From a bacterium (lineage in GTDB: Bacteria > UBA8248): a stretch of DNA of 45,739 nucleotides. Numbering within the stretch: position 1 is the first letter of the stretch; every line of letters starts with the position of its first letter. The notes beneath the pieces are model-generated. The model was not told the origin of the DNA, made no database searches, and worked only from the letters and a program-made list of their open reading frames with translations. The position numbers and the translations under genes are program-made. The stretch is taken from contig JAVEPB010000163.1 in NCBI GenBank assembly GCA_030922375.1, forward strand, positions 1 to 45,739. Direction: 5' to 3'. Shown piece by piece: positions 1 through 7,032 of this stretch.

Positions 1-1
1 T

Positions 2-481
2 CTCTATGTGGGAATGACCCGGGCGAAAGAGATTTTAATGCTCTCATGGGCAATGGAGCGTCGGCCCGATAGCGGCTCTGGAAGCTGGGAAGCCCGGCCC
101 AGCCGATTTTTATCCTCCTTGGATGATGACCTGATTCCCCTCGACGCGCCCCGGCCACCGGATTCGTCGGGCGAGCGCAGATTTGGGAGCAGAAGAGGGC
201 AGGGCCGGGGCTTGGCTCGTTCCCTTAAAAAAGAACAAGGTGAATCGAAAGTGCCCTCGATAGCATTGGGACCATTTGCGCCTGGGGCCCAGGTGGTTCA
301 TTCAAAATTCGGCGAAGGCCGAATTAAATCACGGAGCGGCACCGGGGATCGGGCAATTGTAACCATTGAGTTCAAGCAGGTGGGAACAAAGAAACTTGTT
401 CTCAAGCATGCTCACTTGTCCCCATTGAGCAGTGGACCCGTGCGAGATGGCGTTGACTGCGGAGAAACCCCAAAGGTATAA
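2..481 (+). CDS. PcrA/UvrD-type ATP-dependent DNA helicase, C-terminal part
   Basis: This is the 3' end of a superfamily 1 helicase; its start lies before the window. The first visible residues read LYVGMTRAK, which is helicase motif VI (usual form YVGxTRA), where the Arg contacts ATP. About 60 low-complexity, charged residues follow. The last 65 residues (FAPGAQVVHSKFGEGRI onward) match the small Tudor-like tail found on PcrA and UvrD, which in other bacteria touches RNA polymerase. The frame is open from the window edge to TAA at 479-481. The protein would unwind DNA in repair and at stalled transcription complexes. gatC follows after 21 bases, so the genes may be cotranscribed. PcrA, UvrD and Rep cannot be told apart from this fragment. 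Confidence 0.85.
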   Translation, partial: LYVGMTRAKEILMLSWAMERRPDSGSGSWEARPSRFLSSLDDDLIPLDAPRPPDSSGERRFGSRRGQGRGLARSLKKEQGESKVPSIALGPFAPGAQVVHSKFGEGRIKSRSGTGDRAIVTIEFKQVGTKKLVLKHAHLSPLSSGPVRDGVDCGETPKV

Positions 482-502
482 CCGCTTTGGGAGGTAAACA
501 GG

Positions 503-787
503 ATGGCGATTTCACGCGCTGATGTGCTCCATGTATCACGGCTTGCCCGGCTGCAGCTCAACGAGAGCGAAATCGAGAAGTTCACTTCGCAGCTTGGAAG
601 TATTCTCGAATACATCTCGATCCTGAATGAACTCGATACAGAGGATGTCCCTCCCACGGCGCATGTCCTCGAAATTACAAACGTATTCAGGGACGATGTT
701 GTAAGCGCCTCTCCCATTGAAGGGATGGAGCAGATGGCTCCCGACTTTTCCGCGGGTCATTTCCGCGTCCCGAAAGTTATTGAATAG
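503..787 (+). CDS. gatC: Asp-tRNA(Asn)/Glu-tRNA(Gln) amidotransferase subunit C
   Basis: GatC is the small stabilising subunit of the GatCAB amidotransferase, which converts misacylated Glu-tRNA(Gln) or Asp-tRNA(Asn) to the amide form in the cytoplasm. The 94-residue length is normal. The N-terminal half shows the family pattern (VLHVSRLARLQLNESEIEKF, then a short helix ending in ILNELDTEDVPPTAHV), and the C-terminal part has the conserved FRDD element. A ribosome site (GGGAGGT) precedes the ATG. gatA and gatB are not next to it, which is unusual since gatC often leads gatCA or gatCAB; a UbiD-family gene follows 20 bases later. Confidence 0.93.
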   Translation: MAISRADVLHVSRLARLQLNESEIEKFTSQLGSILEYISILNELDTEDVPPTAHVLEITNVFRDDVVSASPIEGMEQMAPDFSAGHFRVPKVIE

Positions 788-807
788 CGCCGTATTTCGA
801 GCGGGCT

Positions 808-2271
808 ATGGCCTACAACTCACTCCAACAATTTGTTTCCGATTTGGACCGCGCCGGGGAACTGCGCCGGATAACGGCTCCAGTAAACATTGAACTGGAA
901 ATTACCGAAATCGCCGACCGTTGCGTAAAGGCGGGTGGGCCCGCCCTTCTTTTTGAAAATCCTGTCGCCCCCGGAGGTGAGCGGTACGATATTCCGGTTT
1001 TGATTAACGCCTATGCGTCCGATATGCGGATTTCCATGGCCCTTGGCATAGAGAGCCTCGAGGCGGTCGCGGGAGAGGTTGTCGAACTTCTCGAAATTAA
1101 GCCTCCCGAGGGTATTGTCGAAAAAGTGAAGATGCTGCCCAAGTTGGCTCGCCTTGCCTCGTTTTCTCCCAAATCTGTAACCTCGGCTCCCTGTCAGGAA
1201 ATCGTCGAGACGAATAATCCCGATTTATTTACTCTCCCTGCGATTAAGTGTTGGCCCGAGGACGGAGGCCGTTACATCACACTGCCCCATGTGTACTCGC
1301 GAAACCCACGGACGGGCCGGCGTAATGTCGGGATGTACCGTGTGCAAATTTTCGATTCGGTGACGGCGGGGATGCATATGCACCTCCACCATGACGGTGC
1401 GCAAAATTTTCGGGAAAGCACGGGAAGGGGGCAGCGAATGGAAATGGCCGTAGCCCTCGGTGGAGATCCAGTTTATGCCTATGCGGCGAGCGCCCCTCTG
1501 CCGCCGGGGATTGACGAGTTGACGCTGGCGGGTTTTCTCAGAAAAAAAAGCGTCAATTTAACAAAGTGCAAGTCGGTTGATGTAGAGGTTCCTGCGGACT
1601 CGGATATCGTAATTGAAGGTTATCTTGAGCCGGGGGAACTGCGCGAGGAGGGACCTTTCGGCGATCACACAGGCTGGTATTCCCTGGCGGACGATTATCC
1701 GGTTTTTCATGTGACGGCGATTACTCGTCGGAGGGAGGCCATCTATCCGACCACCATCGTTGGAAAGCCGCCCATGGAGGATTATTGGCTGGGCGGGGCG
1801 ACGGGGCGGATTTTTCTGCCGTTGATGAAGATGCAACTGCCTGAAATCGTGGACGTGCATATGCCCGCCGAAGGCGTATTTCACAACATGGTAATCGTCT
1901 CGATTCGAAAAGCGTATCCGTATCATGCCCGGAAGGTGATGTTCGCGTTGTGGGGAATGGGCCAGATGTCGCTCGCCAAATGCATTGTGATCGTCGACGA
2001 GGATGTGAACGTTCATGATACCAGCGAGGTCGCCTGGAAAGTATTAGGCAGCATTGACCCTCAGCGGGATTTTGTTTTCGTGGACGGCCCCGTGGACGCT
2101 CTGGAACATGCCTCGGCGCGTCCTCATATCGGCTCCAAGGTAGGGATTGACGGAACGAAAAAATGGTCGAGTGAGGGCTATGAACGTGAGTGGCCGGACG
2201 AAATTGTGATGAGTGACGATATTCGGGAAATGGTGACGCGGCGCTGGAAGGAATATGGCCTTGACGTCTGA
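808..2271 (+). CDS. mqnL: UbiD-family decarboxylase, probable menaquinone MqnL
   Basis: UbiD enzymes remove a carboxyl group from aromatic or unsaturated acids using prenylated FMN. At 487 residues this is a full-length member. Visible signatures are N-x-G-x-x-R at 173-178 (matching the Asn/Arg pair near the cofactor of Fdc1) and EGPFGDHTGW at 281-290, which holds the catalytic Glu. The Asp in this motif is the form seen in E. coli UbiD. The next two genes are a UbiA-type prenyltransferase and UbiE, and the UbiA is of the MqnP subtype. I therefore infer the futalosine pathway decarboxylase MqnL acting on the dihydroxynaphthoate skeleton, rather than a ubiquinone or xenobiotic enzyme. The partner flavin prenyltransferase UbiX/MqnM is not in the window. 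The next gene starts inside its last 17 bases, indicating translational coupling. Confidence 0.85.
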   Translation: MAYNSLQQFVSDLDRAGELRRITAPVNIELEITEIADRCVKAGGPALLFENPVAPGGERYDIPVLINAYASDMRISMALGIESLEAVAGEVVELLEIKPPEGIVEKVKMLPKLARLASFSPKSVTSAPCQEIVETNNPDLFTLPAIKCWPEDGGRYITLPHVYSRNPRTGRRNVGMYRVQIFDSVTAGMHMHLHHDGAQNFRESTGRGQRMEMAVALGGDPVYAYAASAPLPPGIDELTLAGFLRKKSVNLTKCKSVDVEVPADSDIVIEGYLEPGELREEGPFGDHTGWYSLADDYPVFHVTAITRRREAIYPTTIVGKPPMEDYWLGGATGRIFLPLMKMQLPEIVDVHMPAEGVFHNMVIVSIRKAYPYHARKVMFALWGMGQMSLAKCIVIVDEDVNVHDTSEVAWKVLGSIDPQRDFVFVDGPVDALEHASARPHIGSKVGIDGTKKWSSEGYEREWPDEIVMSDDIREMVTRRWKEYGLDV

Positions 2272-3154
2272 GACGGCGAACCGGGAAAGCGGCCTCGGGG
2301 CGAGTTTGCGTCAATTTATGCGGATGGTGAAATTCGAGCACACTATTTTCGGATTGCCGTTCGTGTTCATGGGAGGCGTTCTCGCCGCAAAAGGGTTGCC
2401 GTCGGCTCATGCGTTTTTCTGGATGATCGTCGCGGCGACCGGAGCGCGTAATTTCGCGATGTCCCTAAATCGTTTCGCCGACCGCCATTTCGACCCGGAA
2501 AATCCCCGAACCCGGGACCGGATTGAATTTCAGGGACTGCTCGGCTCGATGAAGATCTGGGTGTTGATGTTCGCTTTCGCGGGGGTTTTTATCCTTTCCT
2601 CGTGGATGTTGAATCCGCTGGCTTTTTATTTGTCGTTTGTTGTTGTCGGTGTAATTATCATTTACAGCTATTCGAAGCGGTTCACCTCGTTTTCCCATCT
2701 TTTCCTCGGGTTTGTTCTAGGCGCTGCCCCGGCGGGCGCCTGGGTCGCGGTGCGCGGCGAGTTGGGGTGGGTGCCGATTCATCTTTTCGCGGGGGGCATG
2801 CTCTGGGTGGCGGGCTTTGATGTGATTTACTCTTGTCTCGATGTGGATTTCGATAAATCCAGAGGTCTTTATTCATTCCCCCGTCTTTTAGGCGTTCGCG
2901 GAGCTCTTGTTGCATCCGCTGTTGCTCATGCCGGAACCGTTTTGTTTTTATTCCTTGCCGGAAGAGGGGCGGACCTCGGGACATTGTATTGGCTGGGCTT
3001 GGTTACCGCGTCGGCGCTCCTGGTGTGGGAGCATTGGGTGGTCCGTCCAGACGACCTGAGCCGGGTCGATCTTTCTTTTTTCAATATCAATGCCTGGGTG
3101 TCAGTGATAATTTCGGCGGGTGCGATAGCAGACGTTTTCCTCGCAAGCCGGTGA
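2255..3154 (+). CDS. mqnP: UbiA-family prenyltransferase, probable MqnP
   Basis: An integral membrane aromatic prenyltransferase of 299 residues with about eight hydrophobic segments. The first Asp-rich motif is present as NRFADRHFDPENPRTRDR (about residues 72-89), binding the Mg-diphosphate of the polyprenyl donor; the second is around YSCLDVDFDKSRG (near 190). The N-terminal KFEHTIFGLPF and the C-terminal FFNINAW are typical of the futalosine-pathway branch that prenylates 1,4-dihydroxy-6-naphthoate, not of ubiquinone UbiA. The ATG lies within the end of the UbiD gene (17-base overlap), and ubiE starts three bases after the stop, so the three are one operon. It should attach the isoprenoid tail at the inner membrane. 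Confidence 0.87.
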   Translation: MALTSETANRESGLGASLRQFMRMVKFEHTIFGLPFVFMGGVLAAKGLPSAHAFFWMIVAATGARNFAMSLNRFADRHFDPENPRTRDRIEFQGLLGSMKIWVLMFAFAGVFILSSWMLNPLAFYLSFVVVGVIIIYSYSKRFTSFSHLFLGFVLGAAPAGAWVAVRGELGWVPIHLFAGGMLWVAGFDVIYSCLDVDFDKSRGLYSFPRLLGVRGALVASAVAHAGTVLFLFLAGRGADLGTLYWLGLVTASALLVWEHWVVRPDDLSRVDLSFFNINAWVSVIISAGAIADVFLASR

Positions 3155-3157
3155 GGG

Positions 3158-3895
3158 ATGGTTGTGCCCGTCAAAATCGAACGCGATGATGTGCGGGAGA
3201 TGTTCTCGGAAATCGCACCCACCTACGACTTGTTAAACCAACTCCTCAGTTTTGGAATTGACCGCTTCTGGAGGAGAATGGCCATTCGTTCCCTTCTGGA
3301 TAGGTTTTCCTTTGGTCAGCCCGCGCGGCTTCTAGATCTCGCTACCGGAACCGGCGATGTCGCTCTCGCTGTGCGGCGCCGCTTGCTTGGCTCCACGGAC
3401 CTGCGAATTGTAGGGGCCGACCTCGCGTTCCAGATGCTTGTCCTTGGCCGGAGGAAGGCGGACCGGCGCGGTTTGGGCGTTGATTTTTTGCAAGCCGACG
3501 CCCTTTCGCTTCCATTTTCCGAGGGTACTTTCGATGGGACGGTCATTGCCTTCGGAATTCGAAATCTGGAGGACCGGCTAGCAGGCTTGCGTGAGGTGGT
3601 TCGGGTCCTACGGCCGGGGGGAAGGCTCGTTATCCTCGAATTCGGATCGCCGGGGGGGTTATTTGGCTGGATATATCACTTCTATTTCCGATGGATTTTG
3701 CCGGTTGCGGGGCGTCTGGTTTCGGGCCATTCCACCGCCTATAACTACCTTCCCTCCACGGTCTCTTCGTTTCCCTCTCCTGCCGTCATGCGCGGCATGC
3801 TTCAGGAGGCGGGCTTTACCAACGTGCGAAACCGCCCTCTGACAGGTGGGATTGTGCAGCTTTATGTGGGAGAGCGTCCCGGGGCCGGTTTGTAG
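3158..3895 (+). CDS. ubiE: Demethylmenaquinone C-methyltransferase UbiE/MenG
   Basis: This enzyme transfers a methyl group from S-adenosylmethionine to the quinone ring, the last step of menaquinone synthesis. The 245-residue protein has the family entrance motif (PTYDLLNQLLSFGIDRFWRR), the SAM glycine loop LDLATGTGDVA (about 62-72), the post-motif VLRPGGRLVILEF, and the C-terminal block NYLPSTVSSFPSP with GGIVQLYVGER. The ATG is three bases after the mqnP stop. With the two genes before it this completes decarboxylation, prenylation and methylation of a naphthoquinone. A menaquinone role is inferred from the neighbours, since UbiE can also serve ubiquinone. Confidence 0.93.
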   Translation: MVVPVKIERDDVREMFSEIAPTYDLLNQLLSFGIDRFWRRMAIRSLLDRFSFGQPARLLDLATGTGDVALAVRRRLLGSTDLRIVGADLAFQMLVLGRRKADRRGLGVDFLQADALSLPFSEGTFDGTVIAFGIRNLEDRLAGLREVVRVLRPGGRLVILEFGSPGGLFGWIYHFYFRWILPVAGRLVSGHSTAYNYLPSTVSSFPSPAVMRGMLQEAGFTNVRNRPLTGGIVQLYVGERPGAGL

Positions 3896-3898
3896 TTC

Positions 3899-4480
3899 TC
3901 AGTAAGAGGGTTCTGACTTTTTGCATTTCCCGGTGTGGAAAACGGGAGTTAGCCTCTCCCGGGCAAGGAGCGGCATTGCCTCCGCGTGACGAATTATTTT
4001 TTCATCATCGGGAAGACCTGCGACTCCGGTATGGACCGAGACGGCGAGGTCCGTCGGCTCGTCGCTGGGAGCGGTCCTTGCCTTGTCCGAGATGATTTCG
4101 GTGAGCGTGTGCAAGCCCTCGGGCGCCGTGTTTGAGGCTACGAGGAGAAGCTCATCCGCCGCCCAGCGTCCGAGTATATCCCCGGTGCGAATATTCGAGG
4201 AAAGAAATCCCCCTAGCGCCCTAACGGCCGAAGGGGAGAGCGCCTCGCTTTTGGAATCCTCCTCGTTCACGTGCAATGGTTTTGCTTGAATCACTAGGCA
4301 CGAAAGTGGCGCGTTGTACCGGCGGGCGCGGGCGAAGGACTCGGTGAGGTGGTGAATCAGGTAGAGGCGGTTGTAGAGGCCGCTCTCCTCGTCGACGAGC
4401 TTGAGCCAGTGGTTGGAGCGATCCGATAACATTACGCAAATATCTCCGTTGACGGCCGGTGAGGCGGGTGTGGATACCAC
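3899..4480 (-). CDS. Degenerate GGDEF-domain protein
   Basis: The 193-residue protein begins with GTG, since no other start is open upstream. Residues from about 30 (DEESGLYNRLYLIHHLTESFARARRY) match the start of a GGDEF domain, including the usual D-x-x-(T/S)GLYN turn and the RRY helix. Where an active diguanylate cyclase has GG(D/E)EF, this one reads AADEL (in GRWAADELLLV). The loss of both glycines and the Phe argues against c-di-GMP synthesis. It may bind a nucleotide, act as a scaffold or be decaying. There is no signal peptide or membrane segment. It converges on ubiE with three bases between the stops. Confidence 0.65.
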   Translation of the reverse strand: MVSTPASPAVNGDICVMLSDRSNHWLKLVDEESGLYNRLYLIHHLTESFARARRYNAPLSCLVIQAKPLHVNEEDSKSEALSPSAVRALGGFLSSNIRTGDILGRWAADELLLVASNTAPEGLHTLTEIISDKARTAPSDEPTDLAVSVHTGVAGLPDDEKIIRHAEAMPLLARERLTPVFHTGKCKKSEPSY

Positions 4481-4914
4481 CTGTTCCGGGGTAAATCCCG
4501 TTTCTAGCGGTGGAGCGCTCCGACATGGCCCAAATCTCCCCCGAAGTCGGACGTTCCCGCCTATAGATATTGCAATCTTTATGCCCGCGAATTCCTCCCT
4601 CCGATCCGCTAAATTCCGGGTATTTCCGCCTATAAAGACTCGGTTTAGCCGGAATTTTCATCCCTCTTGCTGGGAAATTGACGCCACCCCCCCAGGTGAG
4701 AGGCTTACTCCCGGGTGAGGGGCTCACTCCCGGGTATTAAGGTTCCATGCCCCAGGGGAGTTGTTCCTAAAATCTCAGAGGCAGTGGTCCCCCGGTCCCG
4801 GTTGCTCCTCTCACCCGGAGCGAGAGTGTGGAGCCTGAGGGTGTGGAGCCCGAGGGGCCATGCTGGTAACCTGCCGGTAAGGGGAGCCGTTTCACTTCAA
4901 GGGAGATCAGCCGG
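4481..4914. other. Noncoding stretch with tandem palindromic repeats
   Basis: This gap lies between two divergent genes. It holds the tandem palindromes at 4695-4732 and a second tandem pair at 4826-4840 and 4841-4855 (unit GTGTGGAGCCTGAGG, one mismatch). No convincing gene or RNA was seen. It should contain the promoters of the GGDEF-like gene and of the DapA-family gene, but no clear -35/-10 pair stands out. Confidence 0.5.
4695..4732 (+). repeat. Two tandem 19-bp units, each an inverted repeat
   Basis: Unit 1 is 4695-4713 and unit 2 is 4714-4732, 17 of 19 bases identical. Unit 2 contains the perfect inverted repeat GTGAG-GGG-CTCAC; unit 1 has GTGAG-AGG-CTTAC with one mismatch. Two dyads side by side about 185 bases before a start codon look like a regulator binding array, though no regulator is identified. 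Confidence 0.5.
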
Positions 4915-5895
4915 ATGAAATACGCCAAGGGCGAGGTCAGGGAGTACGCGAAGGAAGCCCTCCGGGGAATCTGGACATCTCTTCCCTATCACTTCACCGA
5001 GAACGATACCCTCGACGAGGCGGCCATCCGCCGCAACGTCGATATCGTCATCGACGATCTCCAGGTGGACGGCCACTACAGCGACGGCAACGTCGCCGAG
5101 TTCTGGTCCATGCCCCTCGAGGAGCGAAAACGTGCCCAAGAGGTCATGCTCGAGGCCACGGCGGGCCGCACCCCCCTTATGGCTGGCACCCACCACCAGT
5201 CGGCAAAAGAAGCCCTTGCCCTCACCCGCCACGCCCAGGACATCGGCTGCGACTTCGCCATCCTCCTCACTCCTTATATCGCCTCGAACAACGACCGATC
5301 CGTCCTCGCGTATTTCCGCTACATCGCCGAGCGGGTCGATATCGGCCTCGTCCTGTTCAACTCCCCGGGCGCGACCTATCCGATCAGCCCCGAGCTTGCC
5401 GGCGAGCTGGTTAAGATTTCGAACGTCTGCGCGATGAAGCAGGCCGACCACAACCCCTACACCACCCTCCGCCTTCAGGAAGAGGTGGGCGACATCATCC
5501 AAATCAGCGTCGCTGACGAAAACGTCTGGTTCCACAACATGACCCAGCTCGGCCACCGCTGGCTGCTCACCTACACCCCGCACATGTACCAGGTGCCCGG
5601 CTGGCTCCCGATCAAGGAATACACCGATCTCGTCATCGCCGGAGAGATCGCCCGCGCAGCCGAGGTCTCGGCCGGCCTCACCCCGATCCGCATGGCCAAC
5701 GCCAAATGGATCATGGAGCCCTGGCGCAAGGGGAACATGTCCCAGAGCGCGATGAAGACCTGGATGGAGCTCATCGGGATGGCGGGTGGCCCCGTACGGC
5801 CCCCGGTGATACCGATCTCGGACGCCGAGCGCGAGGCCCTCAAGGCCGACCTCGAGCGGGTGGGGCTCCTCCAAAAGGCGAGGTCCAGCGTCTAG
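4915..5895 (+). CDS. Divergent dihydrodipicolinate synthase (DapA) family protein
   Basis: A 326-residue TIM-barrel aldolase/lyase of the DapA/N-acetylneuraminate lyase superfamily. The Schiff-base lysine is clear (K175 in VCAMKQADHNP). Other catalytic parts differ: the usual YNxP motif reads LFNSPGA, so the conserved Tyr is Phe148, and the usual GTTGE loop reads GHYSDGN (53-59), losing the Thr pair. This makes dihydrodipicolinate synthesis unlikely; a hydrolyase or retro-aldol activity on another keto acid is possible. A ribosome site (AAGGGAG) precedes the ATG. It stands alone between noncoding stretches. A second, more regular DapA-family gene lies at 19360. The substrate is unknown. Confidence 0.75.
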   Translation: MKYAKGEVREYAKEALRGIWTSLPYHFTENDTLDEAAIRRNVDIVIDDLQVDGHYSDGNVAEFWSMPLEERKRAQEVMLEATAGRTPLMAGTHHQSAKEALALTRHAQDIGCDFAILLTPYIASNNDRSVLAYFRYIAERVDIGLVLFNSPGATYPISPELAGELVKISNVCAMKQADHNPYTTLRLQEEVGDIIQISVADENVWFHNMTQLGHRWLLTYTPHMYQVPGWLPIKEYTDLVIAGEIARAAEVSAGLTPIRMANAKWIMEPWRKGNMSQSAMKTWMELIGMAGGPVRPPVIPISDAEREALKADLERVGLLQKARSSV

Positions 5896-6127
5896 CGGGT
5901 CTAACCCCGGATAACCCGATAATTTCTCGGGTTCCCCCCCGATCCAAACCGCAAGTGCCGCGAAATGCGGGCTTCTCGCTCCTCACTCGGTGTCACCTCG
6001 CTCCTCACTCGGTGTCATGCGCACAAGATTCGTTTTTTCCCCGAAAATCCACCGCCCGGAAATGCGCCCACTTGAGTATCTATTCATTCCACAAAGAATT
6101 CCGAATTCGGTGGGCATTTCACGGACA

Positions 6128-6262
6128 GGGCAGGGCCGTCGGCCGAAAATAAAGGGCTTCAAGTGGACCGTTGTCTTCCCGAGGCAAGGGTAGGGGCACG
6201 TCGGTAGGGCCGTTGGGTCTCCGGTTCGATAGTCGTTGTTTCGAGTCCTGCCCTGCCCACCA
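6128..6262 (+). other. tRNA-like 3' end with matching 5' strand (fossil tRNA or tRNA-like RNA)
   Basis: Bases 6240-6262 read like the last part of a tRNA: T-loop TTCGAGT, then CCTGC, an acceptor strand CCTGCCC, and ACCA. A perfect 9-base complement (GGGCAGGGC, 6128-6136 with GCCCTGCCC, 6250-6258) lies upstream, and a terminator follows five bases after ACCA. The interior is about 110 bases, too long for a tRNA, and the 5' half of the T stem pairs poorly, so no functional tRNA can be folded. Possible readings are a disrupted tRNA gene, an attachment-site remnant or a tRNA-like structured RNA. Confidence 0.35.
6143..6223 (+). repeat. Structured dispersed repeat, copy 1
   Basis: About 80 bases from CCGAAAAT to GGTCTCCG that recur at 8178-8255 and, as a 3' fragment, at 9233-9275. 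Shared blocks include TTCAAGTGGA, CTTCCC-AGGCAAG, AGGGCCGT and GGGTCTCCG. It does not code for a protein in any frame that the copies share. Here it sits within the tRNA-like element at 6128-6262. Confidence 0.55.
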
Positions 6263-6266
6263 AATC

Positions 6267-6302
6267 AAAACACCCCCCGGGTTTCGGTCCGGGGGGTGTT
6301 TT
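6267..6302. terminator. Strong bidirectional terminator
   Basis: A perfect 14-bp stem (6267-6280 with 6289-6302, AAAACACCCCCCGG and its complement) has an 8-base loop and A/T tracts on both sides. It can stop transcription from the left and from the OsmC gene coming from the right. Confidence 0.85.
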
Positions 6303-6317
6303 GTGTCTGAGGGATTC

Positions 6318-6890
6318 TTAATAAGTCTCGATCGTCACGTCTACGGGGACAGAGCCCGAGACCACATCATAGACGGGCGAGAACATCGCCAGCTCACGAA
6401 GTGTTTCCGTGTCGGCGTCTGATTTCACCCGCATCTGAACCCGGATGCCCTGGTATCCCTTCCGGCCCTCGTCCGAAATCCCGAGGAAGCCGCGGAGGTC
6501 CAGATTACCCTCAAGAGACGAGTCGATGGCTTTGATGGCGATGCCCCGCGCGGCCGCGTGATAGACCATCGAGGTGGTGAGGCACGACGCGAGACCATGC
6601 AGGATGAATTCGACGGGGTTCGGCCCGGCATCCTGGCCGAGGAGGACCGGGGGTTCATCCGCATCGAGGACGAAGGGGGCGGTCCGGGTTGCATCCTCCA
6701 AGCGGCATCCGTAGAACCCCTTGATCTGGGACTGGTTGTGCCCACCGTCAATCCACTTGTTATTGGCCCGGAACTGGAATTTGGCTAGCCCCGTGTCTCC
6801 CTGAATGGCTTTGATGGTGTCGATTACCCCGGTGACGTTGACACCGTTCATCATGACGGGGGCTTCCTGGACAGCTTTCTGATTAGTCAT
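6318..6890 (-). CDS. OsmC-family protein (cysteine form)
   Basis: OsmC proteins are small dimeric thiol peroxidases of the cytoplasm that reduce organic hydroperoxides. This 190-residue member has the peroxidatic cysteine C103 in LHGLASCLTTSM. The usual second-cysteine region reads LAMFSPVYDVVS, so the partner cysteine is missing, as in the longer OsmC subgroup. Another cysteine (C62) occurs in GFYGCRLE. The ATG follows a good ribosome site (AAAGGGAG on the minus strand). The gene is divergent from a GlxA-type regulator across about 140 bases, and it ends at the strong terminator at 6267-6302. A selenocysteine OsmC paralogue lies at 15472. Confidence 0.85.
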   Translation of the reverse strand: MTNQKAVQEAPVMMNGVNVTGVIDTIKAIQGDTGLAKFQFRANNKWIDGGHNQSQIKGFYGCRLEDATRTAPFVLDADEPPVLLGQDAGPNPVEFILHGLASCLTTSMVYHAAARGIAIKAIDSSLEGNLDLRGFLGISDEGRKGYQGIRVQMRVKSDADTETLRELAMFSPVYDVVSGSVPVDVTIETY

Positions 6891-6918
6891 TGTTTTTTCT
6901 CCCTTTAAGTCAGTTTCG

Positions 6919-6928
6919 TTTCATGAAA
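6919..6928. promoter_or_regulatory. Palindrome in the OsmC/GlxA divergent control region
   Basis: A perfect 10-bp palindrome (TTTCATGAAA) lies 29 bases upstream of the OsmC ATG, between two divergent genes. A TATAAT sequence is at 6964-6969. It could be an operator shared by the two genes, but a 10-bp palindrome in AT-rich DNA is only weak evidence. Confidence 0.3.
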
Positions 6929-7032
6929 TGAGCGTATATTCTCCATGTGTTGCAACGCGCTCGTATAATGGGAGTTGACAGCCGCCCTATCTAGGTGGAT
7001 TTTTACTAAAAAGAGTCCTTTTGTGCCAAATT

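Noticed and set aside
4897..5874. Long minus-strand ORF of 325 codons opposite the DapA-family gene
   Set aside because: It is a shadow of the real gene: the plus strand has a ribosome site and Schiff-base motif, while the minus product is low-complexity and has no family pattern.
5990..6193. Short plus-strand ORFs after the DapA-family gene
   Set aside because: They have no ribosome site and run into the structured repeat.
6143..6262. selC (tRNA-Sec), tempting because the genome seems to use selenocysteine and TTCAAG occurs
   Set aside because: No 8-bp acceptor plus 5-bp T stem, no long D arm and no stable anticodon stem around TCA could be formed.
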